Source: Burkholderiales bacterium (lineage in GTDB: Bacteria; Pseudomonadota; Gammaproteobacteria; Burkholderiales; Burkholderiaceae_F). Taken from it: 46,548 nucleotides of DNA. Made by a program: the position numbers and the translations under genes. Under the pieces are notes generated by a model that was not told the origin of the DNA, did no database searches, and saw only the letters and a list, made by a program, of their open reading frames with translations. Shown here in pieces: positions 10,180 through 19,652 of this stretch. Position 1 is the stretch's first letter; every line of letters starts with the position of its first letter. The stretch lies in NCBI GenBank assembly GCA_020248785.1, contig JADCGX010000062.1:1-46548 (forward strand). Direction: 5' to 3'.

Positions 10180-11444
10180 AGGCGCTGCTTGACGGCCTGC
10201 AGCGCCCGTCGCGTCGCGATGAGGGCGGCACCCTGCGCACCGCCGGTGGCGCGGGTGTGCTGTCGCTCGCCGGGCTGGGCAATGCCGGCCCGCTGCAAGG
10301 GCCGCGCTCGCAGCTGGCGCACTACGATGGCGCGCTGGTCGGCGTGGTGCTGGCGCTCGTCGTCTTTGGCACCGTGATGGTCTATTCGGCCTCGGTGTCG
10401 CTGTCGGACTCACCGCGCTACAACGTCACGCCGACGTACTTCCTCCTGCGCCACGTCGTTGCGCTCTCGATCGCGTTCTGTGCGGCGGCCGCGGCGTTTT
10501 CGATCCCGCTGAGCGTGTGGCAGAAGCTGGCACCGCTGGCGTTCGTGGCGGTCCTGCTGTTGCTGGTGGTCGTGCTCATGCCGGGGGTGGGCAAGGGTGC
10601 GCTCGGTGCGCGGCGCTGGATCCCGCTGGGGCTGCTCAACCTGCAGCCCTCGGAGCTGATGAAGATCGCCTGCGTGCTCTACGCCGCAAACTTCACGGTG
10701 CGCAGGCAGGACACCATGCACGAGTTCCGGAAGGGCTTTTTGCCGATGGCGGCGGTGATGGCGCTGGTCGGCGTGCTGCTGCTGTTGCAGCCGGACCTGG
10801 GCGCCTTTGGCGTGATCGTCGCCATCAGCATGGGAATTTTGTTCCTGGGTGGCGTGAACGTGCGCCTCTTCGCGGCGATCACGGTGGCGCTGGGCGCGGC
10901 CTTCGCGCTCGTGATCTGGGCAAGCCCGTGGCGGCGCGAACGCATCTTTGCGTATCTCGACCCGTGGTCGGCCGAAAATGCATTGGGCAAGGGCTACCAG
11001 TTGTCGCACTCGCTGATCGCCTTTGGCCGCGGCGAGTGGTTCGGCGTGGGCCTTGGTGCCAGCGTGGAGAAGCTGCACTACCTGCCCGAGGCGCACACCG
11101 ACTTCATCCTCGCGGTGATCGGCGAAGAACTCGGGCTCATCGCGGTGCTGGCGGTCATCGTCGCGTTCTACTGGCTGGTGAAACGTGCCTTCGAAATCGG
11201 ACGCCAGGCCATTGCGCTCGAGCGCAGCTTCGCAGGCCTGGTGGCGCAGGGCATCGGTTTGTGGCTGGGCGTGCAGACCTTCATCAACATCGGTGTGGCC
11301 ACGGGTCTCTTGCCGACCAAGGGCCTGACGCTGCCGCTGATGAGCTACGGCGGCTCGGCGCTGCTGTCGACCATCACGGCGCTCGGCATTCTGCTGCGGG
11401 TCGACTACGAGAACCGCAAGCTCATGCGCGGGGGGCGTGCTTGA
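10176..11444 (+). CDS. ftsW: Lipid II polymerase / division protein FtsW
   Basis: SEDS-family glycosyltransferase that polymerises lipid II at the septum with FtsI. The 422-residue protein has a cytoplasmic N-terminus of about 50 residues and then about ten membrane helices. Recognisable blocks are ARRWIPLG with [18 protein letters not shown] in the large periplasmic loop, and [18 protein letters not shown] near the end. The start is GTG 10176, sharing GTGA with the murD stop. The 3' end overlaps murG by 4 nt. Confidence 0.96.
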   Translation: MKALLDGLQRPSRRDEGGTLRTAGGAGVLSLAGLGNAGPLQGPRSQLAHYDGALVGVVLALVVFGTVMVYSASVSLSDSPRYNVTPTYFLLRHVVALSIAFCAAAAAFSIPLSVWQKLAPLAFVAVLLLLVVVLMPGVGKGALGARRWIPLGLLNLQPSELMKIACVLYAANFTVRRQDTMHEFRKGFLPMAAVMALVGVLLLLQPDLGAFGVIVAISMGILFLGGVNVRLFAAITVALGAAFALVIWASPWRRERIFAYLDPWSAENALGKGYQLSHSLIAFGRGEWFGVGLGASVEKLHYLPEAHTDFILAVIGEELGLIAVLAVIVAFYWLVKRAFEIGRQAIALERSFAGLVAQGIGLWLGVQTFINIGVATGLLPTKGLTLPLMSYGGSALLSTITALGILLRVDYENRKLMRGGRA

Positions 11445-12535
11445 GTCACCTCCTCGTCGTTGCCGCGGGCACCGGTGGGCATGTGATGCCGGGGCTGGCC
11501 GTTGCTGGTGAGCTGCAGTCTCGCGGCTGGACGGTGTCTTGGCTGGGCACGCAGGCGGGCATGGAGCGCAAGCTGGTGGAAGCGCGCGGCATCGCCTTCG
11601 ACGCCATCGACTTTACCGGCCTGCGCGGCAAGGGGCTGAAGACGCTGGTGTTCGGCGGCTTCTACCTGCTGCGCGCGATGTGGCAGAGCCGCGCGATCGT
11701 CAAGGCGCGCCAGCCCGCCATGGTCTTTTCCACCGGCGGCTATGTCGCGGTGCCGGCGGGGCTCGCCGCCACGGCGCTCGGCAAGCCGCTCACCTTGCTC
11801 AACGCCGATGCGGGTCCGCTGCTGTCACTGAAGATGCTGAAGTCCCAGGCCGCGGCGATCTTCTGTGGCTTCGATGGCGAGGCCGCGCGCATGGCGGGCG
11901 AGCGTGGCCTCGTGACCGGCAACCCGGTGCGGCCGGAGATCGCGCAGATCGCCGCGCCCGCGCAGCGGTATGCGGGCCGTTCGGGCCCACTGTCGGTGCT
12001 CGTCGTCGGCGGCAGCCTTGGCGCCCAGGTGCTCAACGAGACGCTGCCGCAGGCGCTCGCGCGGCTCGATCCCGCGCGGCGGCCGCGCGTCGTGCATCAG
12101 TGCGGCGCCAAGCATGTGGACGCCACGCGCTCGGGCTACGCGCAGGCAGGCGTCGCGGCCGAGGTCATGCCCTTTATCGACGACATGGCGGCGCGCTATG
12201 CGGACGCCGATGTCGTGATCTGCCGGGCGGGCGCGATCACCGTGACGGAGCTGACGGCGGCCGGCGTGCCCGCGGTGCTGGTGCCCTTTGTCGTGAAGAC
12301 CACCGCCCACCAGCGCAGCAATGCCGAGTTCCTGGCCGCGCACGGCTCCGCCATCCATGTGCCGCAGGGCGAGTTCACGGCCGAGCGCGTGGCGCAGGTG
12401 CTGAGCCAGCTTAATCGCGCGACGCTTCAGCAGATGGCGGCCAAGGCGCGCGCTCTGGGCAAGCCCGAGGCCGCCCGCGTGGTGGCCGATGCCATCGAAC
12501 ACATCGCACGCGTCAAACTGAAGGCAGCCGCATGA
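11441..12535 (+). CDS. murG: UDP-GlcNAc:lipid I N-acetylglucosaminyltransferase MurG
   Basis: Peripheral membrane glycosyltransferase that converts lipid I to lipid II. The only reasonable start is TTG 11441, sharing TTGA with the ftsW stop; it places the nucleotide-contacting loop GTGGH at residues 10-14, as in the family. The 364 residues have two GT-B domains: [15 protein letters not shown] in the first, [13 protein letters not shown] and [22 protein letters not shown] in the second. The rare start codon with the overlap suggests re-initiation by ribosomes finishing ftsW. Confidence 0.95.
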   Translation: MSHLLVVAAGTGGHVMPGLAVAGELQSRGWTVSWLGTQAGMERKLVEARGIAFDAIDFTGLRGKGLKTLVFGGFYLLRAMWQSRAIVKARQPAMVFSTGGYVAVPAGLAATALGKPLTLLNADAGPLLSLKMLKSQAAAIFCGFDGEAARMAGERGLVTGNPVRPEIAQIAAPAQRYAGRSGPLSVLVVGGSLGAQVLNETLPQALARLDPARRPRVVHQCGAKHVDATRSGYAQAGVAAEVMPFIDDMAARYADADVVICRAGAITVTELTAAGVPAVLVPFVVKTTAHQRSNAEFLAAHGSAIHVPQGEFTAERVAQVLSQLNRATLQQMAAKARALGKPEAARVVADAIEHIARVKLKAAA

Positions 12536-13935
12536 AGCACGCGGTCAAGCACATCCACTTCGTCGGCATCGGTGGAAGCGGCATGAGCGGCATTGCCGAG
12601 GTGCTGCTCAACCTCGGATACAAGGTGAGCGGATCGGACGCCGCCGAAAGCAGCACGACCCGGCGTCTGGCCAAGCTCGGTGCACGCGTGTGCAAGGGTC
12701 ATGCGGCCGAGCAGATCGATGGTGCCGACGCGGTGGTCACCTCCACCGCCGTGCGTCACGACAACCCGGAAGTGCTGGCCGCGCGGGCGCGCCGCATTCC
12801 CGTGGTGCCGCGCGCGGTGATGCTGGCCGAGCTGATGCGCCTGAAGCAGGGCATCGCGATCGCCGGCACGCACGGCAAGACCACGACGACGAGCCTGGTC
12901 GCCAGCGTGCTCGCGGCGGGCGGTTTCGACCCGACCTTCGTGATCGGTGGCAGGCTGAATGCCGCCGGGGCCAATGCCCGGCTGGGCAGCGGCGAGTTCA
13001 TGGTGGTGGAGGCCGACGAGTCCGACGCCAGCTTCCTGAACCTGATGCCGGTGGTCGCGGTTGTCACCAACATCGACAACGACCACATGGACACCTACGG
13101 GCACGACGTCGCGCGCCTGAAGGAGGCCTTCATCGAGTTCCTTTCGCGCCTGCCGTTCTATGGCACGGCCGTGCTGTGCACGGACGACCGCAACGTGCGC
13201 GAGATCCTGCCCTGCGTCTCCAAGCCGGTGATCACGTACGGGCTGAATGCCGAAGCGCAGGTGCGCGCTACCGACGTCGCGCCCGATGGCGGCACGATGC
13301 GCTTCACTGCGTTGCGCGATGGGACAGCCGCGCTGGCGGTGCGCCTGAACCTGCCCGGCGTGCACAACGTGCAGAACGCGCTGGCCGCCATCGCGGTGGG
13401 CACCGAGATCGGCGTGCCGGACGAGGCGATCCTCGAAGCGCTCGCCAGCTTTACCGGGGTGGGGCGACGGTTCGCGCGCCACGGCGACGTGCCCCTCGCG
13501 CCGGACAGCGGTGGCGGCAGCTTCACGCTGGTCGACGACTACGGTCATCACCCGGTCGAGATGGCCGCAACACTGGCCGCCGCGCGCGGCGCGTTCCCGG
13601 GCCGCCGCATCGTGCTGGCCTTCCAGCCGCACCGCTACACCCGCACGCGCGATTGTTTCGAGGACTTCGTCAAGGTGCTGTCGACGGCCGACGCGCTGCT
13701 GCTGGCCGATGTCTATCCGGCTGGCGAGGCGCCGTTGGTGGCGGCCGATGGCCGTGCGCTGGCGCGCGCGCTGCGCGTGGCGGGCAAGGTCGAGCCGGTG
13801 TTCGTCGAGACCATTGACGACATGCCGGCCGCCATTTTGGGTGCCGCGCAGCCCGGCGATGTGGTGATCACCATGGGGGCGGGCTCCATCGGCGGCGTGC
13901 CCGCCAAGTTGCTCAACGCGGGAGGTGCCGAGTGA
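12532..13935 (+). CDS. murC: UDP-N-acetylmuramate:L-alanine ligase MurC
   Basis: First amino-acid-adding Mur ligase, joining L-alanine to UDP-MurNAc. The 467-residue length is typical. The N-terminal domain opens with [14 protein letters not shown], the ATP loop is [10 protein letters not shown] near residue 110, and the C-terminal domain has [10 protein letters not shown] and FQPHRYTRT. The start is ATG 12532 in an ATGA overlap with the murG stop. No murB lies next to it, which is normal for this lineage. Confidence 0.97.
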   Translation: MKHAVKHIHFVGIGGSGMSGIAEVLLNLGYKVSGSDAAESSTTRRLAKLGARVCKGHAAEQIDGADAVVTSTAVRHDNPEVLAARARRIPVVPRAVMLAELMRLKQGIAIAGTHGKTTTTSLVASVLAAGGFDPTFVIGGRLNAAGANARLGSGEFMVVEADESDASFLNLMPVVAVVTNIDNDHMDTYGHDVARLKEAFIEFLSRLPFYGTAVLCTDDRNVREILPCVSKPVITYGLNAEAQVRATDVAPDGGTMRFTALRDGTAALAVRLNLPGVHNVQNALAAIAVGTEIGVPDEAILEALASFTGVGRRFARHGDVPLAPDSGGGSFTLVDDYGHHPVEMAATLAAARGAFPGRRIVLAFQPHRYTRTRDCFEDFVKVLSTADALLLADVYPAGEAPLVAADGRALARALRVAGKVEPVFVETIDDMPAAILGAAQPGDVVITMGAGSIGGVPAKLLNAGGAE

Positions 13936-14927
13936 ACTCGGCCAAGAACACGGTTTCGGTGCAGGACCCGAAGTCCTTCGGCAAGGTGGGCGTGCTGTTC
14001 GGCGGTAAGTCGAGCGAGCGCGAGGTGAGTCTCATGAGCGGCAGCGGCGTGCTGAAGGCACTGCAAAGCCGCGGCGTGGACGCGCATGCGTTCGACCCAG
14101 CCACCCAGTCGCTCGGCGATCTGGCCGCGGCAAGGTTCGACCGCGTGTTCATCGCCCTGCACGGCCGCTATGGCGAGGACGGCACCATCCAGGGCGCGCT
14201 GGAGATCCTCGGCATCCCGTACACGGGCAGCGGTGTGCAGGCGAGCAGCGTGGCCATCGACAAGCTGATGACCAAGCAGATCTGGGTGGCGACCGGCCTG
14301 CCGACGCCTGCCTGGCGCGCGGTTCGTTCCGACACCGACTTCAAGCGGGTGATCGCCGAGCTGGGCGACGCGCTCATTGTCAAGCCGAACCTCGAAGGAT
14401 CGAGCCTTGGCATCACCAAGGTGACGACGCACGATCACGATGAACTGCGGGTGGCCTTCGAGGAGGCGGCCGAGTACAACTCGGACGTGCTGATCGAGGA
14501 GCTCATCGTCGGGCGCGAGCTCACCTGCGCGGTCGTGGGCGAGGGCAATGCGGCGCGCGCGTTGCCGCTGATCGAGATTCGCGCGCCAGGCGCCAACTAC
14601 GACTTCCACAACAAGTACTACAGCGGGCAGACGCAGAAGCTCTGCCCCGCTCCGATCGACGACCGACTGGCGCACGACGTGCAGGAGCTCGCTTTGCGCG
14701 CCTACAACGCGCTTGGGGCACGCGGTTGGGGGCGCGTCGACCTGATGGTGCATGTCGATGCCAAGGGCGACAAACCTTATCTGCTGGAACTGAACACGTC
14801 GCCGGGAATGACGAGTCAATCCTTGGTTCCGACGGCCGCCAGGGCGACCGGGTTGAGCTACGAGGACCTGGTGCTCGAAATCCTCGCCAGTGCCCGACTC
14901 GATTCGCAGGGAGCGTTGCAGCCGTGA
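13932..14927 (+). CDS. ddl: D-alanine:D-alanine ligase Ddl
   Basis: ATP-grasp enzyme that makes the D-Ala-D-Ala dipeptide used by MurF. At 331 residues it has [17 protein letters not shown] at the N-terminus, [14 protein letters not shown], the ATP-grasp lysine region [12 protein letters not shown], and the Mg-binding [12 protein letters not shown] near the end. It starts at GTG 13932, overlapping murC by 4 nt. An N-terminal extension of about 16 residues precedes the conserved core, so a later start is possible. Confidence 0.96.
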   Translation: MNSAKNTVSVQDPKSFGKVGVLFGGKSSEREVSLMSGSGVLKALQSRGVDAHAFDPATQSLGDLAAARFDRVFIALHGRYGEDGTIQGALEILGIPYTGSGVQASSVAIDKLMTKQIWVATGLPTPAWRAVRSDTDFKRVIAELGDALIVKPNLEGSSLGITKVTTHDHDELRVAFEEAAEYNSDVLIEELIVGRELTCAVVGEGNAARALPLIEIRAPGANYDFHNKYYSGQTQKLCPAPIDDRLAHDVQELALRAYNALGARGWGRVDLMVHVDAKGDKPYLLELNTSPGMTSQSLVPTAARATGLSYEDLVLEILASARLDSQGALQP

Positions 14928-15679
14928 ACGGGACGCGCTTCATGGAGTTTGCAGCCCGCCTGCTGTTTGGGCTGACGCTGCTCGCGCTGGCGGGCACGGC
15001 CGTCGCATGGGTCGCGCAGCGGCCGGCGTTCGACTTCGCGCGGGTTGAGCTTCGTGGCGGGGCGGGCGAGCTGCAGCATGTGACCGTGGCCGCCGTGCGT
15101 GCCGCGGTCGCGAGCAAGCTGCGCGGCGGCTTTTTCACCATGCGCCTGGACGAGGCGCGCCGCGTGTTCGAGAGCGTGCCTTGGGTGGCGGATGCGTCGG
15201 TGCGACGTGTCTGGCCGGATCGCCTGATCGTCACGCTGACCGAGCACCGCGCCCTGGGCGTGTGGGGCGATGGCCGGCTGCTGTCGGACACCGGGGTGCT
15301 GTTTGTCGCGAACGTGGCCGAAGCCGAGATCTACGGGCCGCTGCCGCAGTTCGAGGGCCCGGCCAAGTTTGCGCCCGAGGCAGCGCGCCTGTTCTACGCG
15401 CTCGCGGCCCAGCTCGCGCCGCTGTCGCTCCAGCTCGAGGAGCTGCGCGTGTCCGAGCGCGCGTCCTGGGCGCTGCGGGCGCGCCAGGGTGAGGCCGAGG
15501 TGGAGATCGAGCTGGGTCGAGACGAGCCGGTCGGCACGCTGACGCAGCGGATGACCCTGGCCATGAACAGTTTTCCCGTGGCGGCGGCCAAGTTTGGCGC
15601 GCCGCCGGCGCGCATCGATGTGCGCTACCCGAACGGATTTGCCGCCGCCGCTCCCGCTGAATCGAAGAACACACGATGA
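14924..15679 (+). CDS. ftsQ: Cell division protein FtsQ
   Basis: Bitopic divisome protein linking FtsL/FtsB with other septal proteins. The 251 residues have a short cytoplasmic start, one membrane helix (about 12-31), then a POTRA domain (FDFARVELRG through the FFTMRLDEARRVFESVPWV block) and the FtsQ beta domain (RRVWPDRLIVTLTEHRALG). The start is GTG 14924, in a GTGA overlap with ddl; a later in-frame ATG six codons in is an alternative. The stop overlaps ftsA. Confidence 0.94.
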   Translation: MNGTRFMEFAARLLFGLTLLALAGTAVAWVAQRPAFDFARVELRGGAGELQHVTVAAVRAAVASKLRGGFFTMRLDEARRVFESVPWVADASVRRVWPDRLIVTLTEHRALGVWGDGRLLSDTGVLFVANVAEAEIYGPLPQFEGPAKFAPEAARLFYALAAQLAPLSLQLEELRVSERASWALRARQGEAEVEIELGRDEPVGTLTQRMTLAMNSFPVAAAKFGAPPARIDVRYPNGFAAAAPAESKNTR

Positions 15680-16908
15680 GAACCGAAACGAAGGACCTGA
15701 TCGTTGGCCTCGACATCGGCACCAGCAAGGTGGTGGTGGCCGTGGCCGAGGTGCTGCCGGACGGCCGCTTTCAGGTGATCGGCCTCGGGCAGTCGCCTTC
15801 GCAGGGTCTGCGCAAGGGCGTGGTGGTCAACATCGAATCCACGGTGCAGTCGATCCGCCGCGCGCTGGAAGAAGCCGAGCTGATGGCCGCCTGCCGCATC
15901 ACCGAGGTGTTCACCGGCATCGCGGGCAGCCACATCAAGAGCTTCAACTCCAGTGGCATGGTGGCGATCAAGGACCGCGAGGTCTCGCCGCCCGATGTGG
16001 CGCGCGTGATCGAGACCGCGCGTGCGGTGAACATCCCGACCGACCAGCAGGTGCTGCACGTGCTGACGCAGGAGTTCATCGTCGATGGGCAGGAGGACAT
16101 CCGCGAGCCGCTGGGCATGAGCGGCGTGCGGCTGGAAGTGCGCGTGCATATAGTCACCGGCGCGGTGTCGGCCGCGCAGAACATCATCAAATGCGTGCGC
16201 CGCTGCGGGCTGGAGGTGCAGGATCTGATCCTGCAGCCGCTGGCCTCGTCGCTGTCGGTGCTCACCGCCGACGAGAAGGAGCTCGGGGTCGCGCTGATCG
16301 ACATCGGCGGCGGCACCACGGACGTGGCCATCTTTACCGGCGGTGCGATCCGCCACACCGCGGTCATTCCCATCGCGGGTGACCAGATCACCAATGACAT
16401 CGCCATGGCGCTGCGCACCCCGATCCCCGATGCCGAGGAGATCAAGCTGCGTTACGGCGTGGCCAAGGAGGTGCTGGCCGACCCCAGCGATCGCATCGAA
16501 ATCCCGGGCATTGGCGACCGCGCACCGCGCCTGCTCTCGCGCCAGGCGTTGGCCGCGGTGATCGAGCCGCGCGTGGAGGAGCTGTTCACGCTGACGCAGA
16601 AAGTGGTGCGCGAGTCGGGCTTCGAGGAACTCTTGTCGAGCGGGATCGTGCTCACTGGCGGCACGTCGCTGCTGTCGGGCATGGGCGAGCTGGCCGAGGA
16701 CGTGTTCCTCAAACCCGCACGCGTGGGCTGGCCCAGTTACGACGGCTCGCTCGCCGACGTGGTGAAGAACCCGCGCTTTGCGACCGTGATGGGCCTGCTG
16801 CAGGAGGCGCATCTGCAGCGCTTGCGCGGGCGCAAGGTCGCGGCGCAGTCAGGCTCGTTCAAGTCGACGTTCAAGCGGATGAAGGAATGGATCGTCGGGA
16901 ATTTTTGA
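15676..16908 (+). CDS. ftsA: Cell division protein FtsA
   Basis: Actin-like ATPase that tethers FtsZ filaments to the inner membrane and recruits later division proteins. The 410 residues show the phosphate-1 loop GLDIGTSKV (about 10-18), the 1C domain, IDIGGGTTDVA as the second phosphate loop, and LTGGTSLLSGM as the adenosine motif. The C-terminal FKSTFKRMKEWIVGNF is the amphipathic membrane-targeting helix. The start is ATG 15676, overlapping the ftsQ stop. Here the compact packing ends: about 400 nt separate it from ftsZ. Confidence 0.97.
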   Translation: MRTETKDLIVGLDIGTSKVVVAVAEVLPDGRFQVIGLGQSPSQGLRKGVVVNIESTVQSIRRALEEAELMAACRITEVFTGIAGSHIKSFNSSGMVAIKDREVSPPDVARVIETARAVNIPTDQQVLHVLTQEFIVDGQEDIREPLGMSGVRLEVRVHIVTGAVSAAQNIIKCVRRCGLEVQDLILQPLASSLSVLTADEKELGVALIDIGGGTTDVAIFTGGAIRHTAVIPIAGDQITNDIAMALRTPIPDAEEIKLRYGVAKEVLADPSDRIEIPGIGDRAPRLLSRQALAAVIEPRVEELFTLTQKVVRESGFEELLSSGIVLTGGTSLLSGMGELAEDVFLKPARVGWPSYDGSLADVVKNPRFATVMGLLQEAHLQRLRGRKVAAQSGSFKSTFKRMKEWIVGNF

Positions 16909-16917
16909 TCGTGCGCT

Positions 16918-16956
16918 CGCGGTGTACGCGACGCTGCGCGTCGCACGTGCGCCGCT
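16918..16956. repeat. Palindrome copy A (upstream of ftsZ)
   Basis: A 7-bp perfect stem GCGACGC / GCGTCGC with loop TGC is extended outward by GCGGTGTAC pairing with GTGCGCCGC through wobble pairs and a 2-nt bulge. The core TGTACGCGAC...GTCGCACGTGC is shared with copy B after ftsZ. It lies 10 nt after the ftsA stop. Confidence 0.6.
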
Positions 16957-17123
16957 CGCGATTAGTTTGCGCGGCCGCCTCGGCGCGGCCCGGCGGCGGC
17001 CGCGTAAATGAAACGAGAAACGGCGGCCGCGCCGCCGCCTCCGCATTTGGCACCGCGGCAGCTCTGTCGGTTGCCGTGCTGCCACGGCTCGTCGCCCCGG
17101 CACAGGCCGGGGCCGAATTCGGT

Positions 17124-17144
17124 GTCGACGCGCTCAGCGTCGAC
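17124..17144. repeat. Perfect 8-bp inverted repeat before ftsZ
   Basis: GTCGACGC (17124-17131) and GCGTCGAC (17137-17144) are separated by GCTCA. The stem is perfect and its sequence style (GTCGACG) resembles the neighbouring palindromes. There is no T-run, so it is not a typical intrinsic terminator. Its function is unknown. Confidence 0.55.
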
Positions 17145-17313
17145 GCGGCAAGGACTTCCCTCTGCGAGGAGGAGAGAGCTGCGAAGCAGCGCCGCAAGGA
17201 CGCTTCGCGTGTGGTGAGCGTGCAGTGTCAAGCGCGGGACCGAAGCGGAACTCGGCCCGCGGTTGCCATTGCGCGTTTTGAGTTCGACTTTGCATTGAAC
17301 TATGGAGAACATC

Positions 17314-18510
17314 ATGGCGTTTGAGATTCTCGAGACGGAAACGCGCGGCACGGTCATCAAGGTGATCGGGGTCGGCGGCGCAGGCGGCAATGCCGTGGAG
17401 CACATGATTCATCGCGGCGTGCAGGGCGTGGAGTTCATCTGCGCCAACACGGACCACCAGGCCCTGGCGCGCTCGTCGTGCAAGCACCTGATCCAGCTCG
17501 GCAAGACCGGCCTTGGCGCCGGCAGCCGCCCCGAGGCGGGCAAGCAGGCCGCAGACGAGGCGCGCGAGCGCATCGCCGATGCGCTGCGCGGCGCGCACAT
17601 GGTGTTCATCACGGCCGGCATGGGCGGCGGCACCGGCACCGGCGCAGCACCGGTGGTGGCCGAGGTTGCCAAGGAACTCGGCATCCTCACGGTGGCCGTG
17701 GTGTCCAAGCCCTTCGAGTTCGAGGGGCCCAAGCGCATGAAGCTCGCCTCGGCCGGGATCGAGGAACTCGAGAACCAGGTGCACTCGCTGATCGTCATCC
17801 TCAACAACAAGCTCGAGGAAGTGCTGGGCGAGGAGGCCGAGATGGGCGAGTGCTTCAAGGCCGCCGACGACGTGCTGCACAACGCCTGCGCCGGCATCGC
17901 CGAGATCATTAACATCCCGGGCCTCGTGAACGTCGACTTCGAGGACGTCAAGACCGTGATGAGCGAGCACGGCAAGGCCATGATGGGCACCGCCACGGCC
18001 AGCGGCATGGACCGTGCGCGCTTGGCGGCCGAGCAGGCCGTGTCCAGCCCGCTGCTGGAAGGCGTGGACCTGTCCAACGCGCGCGGTGTGTTGGTCAACA
18101 TCACCGCCTCGTCGTCGCTGAAGATGAAGGAGACGCGCGAGGTCATGAACACCATCCGCGCCTTCGCGGCCGACGATGCGACGGTCATCTTTGGCACGGT
18201 GTGCGATGAGGGCATGGGAGATGCGCTGCGCGTGACCGTGGTGGCGACCGGTCTGGGCCGGTCCTTGGCCAAGAAACAGCAGTCGGCCTCGCTCACCATG
18301 GTCCGCACCGGGACCTACGATGCCGCCCCGGCTGCGCCTAGTGCTGTTGCTGCTACGCCGGCCAACCAGCCCGCGCAGGAGTACGCGCACCTGGACACGC
18401 CCGCGGTGTGGCGCTCGCGCGAGCACGCAGCCTCGCGGGTGGCCGCGCTGGAAGACGCGGGGACCGACCGGTTCGACATTCCGGCGTTCTTGCGCAAGCA
18501 AGCGGACTAG
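17314..18510 (+). CDS. ftsZ: Cell division protein FtsZ
   Basis: Tubulin-like GTPase that forms the cytokinetic ring. ATG 17314 is preferred: GGAGAA (17304-17309) sits 5 nt upstream and the product begins MAFEILET, like other betaproteobacterial FtsZ. An in-frame ATG at 17302 would add four residues and place the ribosome site inside the gene. The 398 residues contain the tubulin signature GGGTGTG near residue 105, the T7 synergy loop NVDFEDVKTVM, a variable Ala/Pro linker, and the C-terminal peptide DIPAFLRKQ that binds FtsA and other partners. Confidence 0.97.
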   Translation: MAFEILETETRGTVIKVIGVGGAGGNAVEHMIHRGVQGVEFICANTDHQALARSSCKHLIQLGKTGLGAGSRPEAGKQAADEARERIADALRGAHMVFITAGMGGGTGTGAAPVVAEVAKELGILTVAVVSKPFEFEGPKRMKLASAGIEELENQVHSLIVILNNKLEEVLGEEAEMGECFKAADDVLHNACAGIAEIINIPGLVNVDFEDVKTVMSEHGKAMMGTATASGMDRARLAAEQAVSSPLLEGVDLSNARGVLVNITASSSLKMKETREVMNTIRAFAADDATVIFGTVCDEGMGDALRVTVVATGLGRSLAKKQQSASLTMVRTGTYDAAPAAPSAVAATPANQPAQEYAHLDTPAVWRSREHAASRVAALEDAGTDRFDIPAFLRKQAD

Positions 18511-18515
18511 GCCGC

Positions 18516-18560
18516 GCCGTCGATGTACGCGACCCTTCGGGTCGCACGTGCATCGACGGC
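18516..18560. repeat. Palindrome copy B (downstream of ftsZ)
   Basis: Starts 6 nt after the ftsZ stop. The left arm (18516-18535) and right arm (18539-18560) pair over about 20 bp with one wobble pair and a 2-nt bulge, loop TTC. The inner stem is GCGACCC/GGGTCGC. It lacks a T-run. It may act as a 3' stabiliser or terminator of the ftsZ message, or be a dispersed REP-type element; copy A before ftsZ shares the core. Confidence 0.65.
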
Positions 18561-18692
18561 GGTACGCGCACTGCCTGCGCGCCTGGATCAGTCGGTCGGT
18601 TTTCGGAGCGGCCGGGCGACCGACCGATGGCCAAGGTCAACGCGCCCGCACGCCGGCCCGCCCCGCGCGCGGGGGCGGTTGCGGTTTGGGCG

Positions 18693-19544
18693 CTATGCGT
18701 TGGGCGGACCGACCAGTTCGCGGTACGCGTGCCAAGTCGCATGGCCAACGATGGGGATCGTGATGATCAGGCCCACGAACAGCGTGGCGAAGCCAATCGC
18801 GGTCAGTAGCACGATCAGCATGGCCCAGAAAATCAGCGGGGCGAAGTTGGCCAGTAGCGCGCGCACGCTGGTGATTGCGGCCACCACGGTGTCGGTGCCC
18901 CGATCCAGCATCATCGGCACCGACACCACACTCACGGCAAACACGATGGCGGCGAAGAGGCCGCCGACGGCGAAATAGGTCAGGACAAAGTCCCAGTGCT
19001 CGGGGCTGACCACGTTCTGCAGAAACTTCGACAGCGTCGGCATTCCGCTGGAAAAGAACAGCGCAAAGGTGACGAGCGAGGCGCGCGCCCAGATCAGCAT
19101 GATGATCGTCAGCGCCAGCGAGAACAGGCTGAAGGCGCCGAGGTTGGCGCGCCAGGCGGTCATCGTGTCCGTCAGGCGCGCCGGCTCCCCACGTTCCAGG
19201 CGCCGGCTGATGTCGTACAAGCCCGTGCACAGGAACGGTCCGACCAGCAGGAAGCCGGCCGTGAGCGCCGAGGTGTATTCATACGCATGCTGAAAGACGA
19301 AGTAGATGAGCCAGCCCATCAGCGCGAAGGCCACCCCGTAGCTCATGCTCGCCACCGGTGCGCGCCGCAGGTCGCGCACACCGGCCGCGACCCACCGCAG
19401 CGGCCTGCCGACCGCAATTGTGTTGACTGATGCGAACGGAGAGGAAGGCAGGACAGACGTCAGTGGCAGGTTCCGCGAGCTTGGCGCGGCCGTTGAATTC
19501 GGCGCGGTGGGAACGCCCGCGTCGATGCCGTTCGAGTCCGCCAT
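18693..19544 (-). CDS. DUF2189 family inner-membrane protein
   Basis: A 283-residue polytopic membrane protein. After a Ser/Pro/Ala-rich N-terminus of about 40 residues it has the block [17 protein letters not shown], typical of DUF2189, then about six hydrophobic segments. The function of this family is not known to me. The start is the minus-strand ATG at 19544-19542, preceded by a GAGGGAGAG ribosome site. It lies inverted between ftsZ and lpxC, convergent with ftsZ and divergent from lpxC over a gap of about 108 nt. Base composition matches its neighbours, so recent transfer is not indicated. Confidence 0.8.
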   Translation of the reverse strand: MADSNGIDAGVPTAPNSTAAPSSRNLPLTSVLPSSPFASVNTIAVGRPLRWVAAGVRDLRRAPVASMSYGVAFALMGWLIYFVFQHAYEYTSALTAGFLLVGPFLCTGLYDISRRLERGEPARLTDTMTAWRANLGAFSLFSLALTIIMLIWARASLVTFALFFSSGMPTLSKFLQNVVSPEHWDFVLTYFAVGGLFAAIVFAVSVVSVPMMLDRGTDTVVAAITSVRALLANFAPLIFWAMLIVLLTAIGFATLFVGLIITIPIVGHATWHAYRELVGPPNA

Positions 19545-19637
19545 TTGCCGCTCTCCCTCGTTACACAGGCGCCCTTCAGGCGCGCGATTGTGGCCGTCTC
19601 GCGCGGCAAACACCCGTCGCGCTGCAACATCGGCCGC

Positions 19638-19643
19638 TACAAT
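19638..19643 (+). promoter_or_regulatory. Possible -10 box of an lpxC promoter
   Basis: TACAAT (five of six consensus bases) lies 9 nt before the lpxC ATG. The usual spacing puts the transcription start at about 19649-19651, so the leader would be only 2-4 nt. I see no good -35 box at 16-18 bp. No ribosome site lies directly before ATG 19653, which fits a nearly leaderless message but does not prove it. Confidence 0.35.
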
Positions 19644-19652
19644 GGATGTTCC

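Larger units (their letters stand above)
16909..17313. other. Hairpin-rich intergenic region between ftsA and ftsZ
   Basis: About 400 nt without a convincing gene. It contains several inverted repeats: a palindrome related to the one after ftsZ (about 16918-16956), a CGCGGCCGCC/GGCGGCCGCG pair (16970-16979 and 16995-17004), a CCCCGGC/GCCGGGG hairpin near 17095-17112, and GTCGACGC-GCTCA-GCGTCGAC (17124-17144). The last 50 nt before ftsZ are less GC-rich and may hold an ftsZ promoter, but I see no good -35/-10 pair. A GGAGAA ribosome site lies at 17304-17309. Confidence 0.6.

Noticed and set aside
8299..10413. 704-codon open frame antisense to murD
   Set aside because: Arg/His/Ala-rich shadow of murD; no recognisable domain.
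17008..17217. Short open frames in the ftsA-ftsZ gap
   Set aside because: They are Arg/Ala/Pro-rich, cross several inverted repeats and lack ribosome sites.
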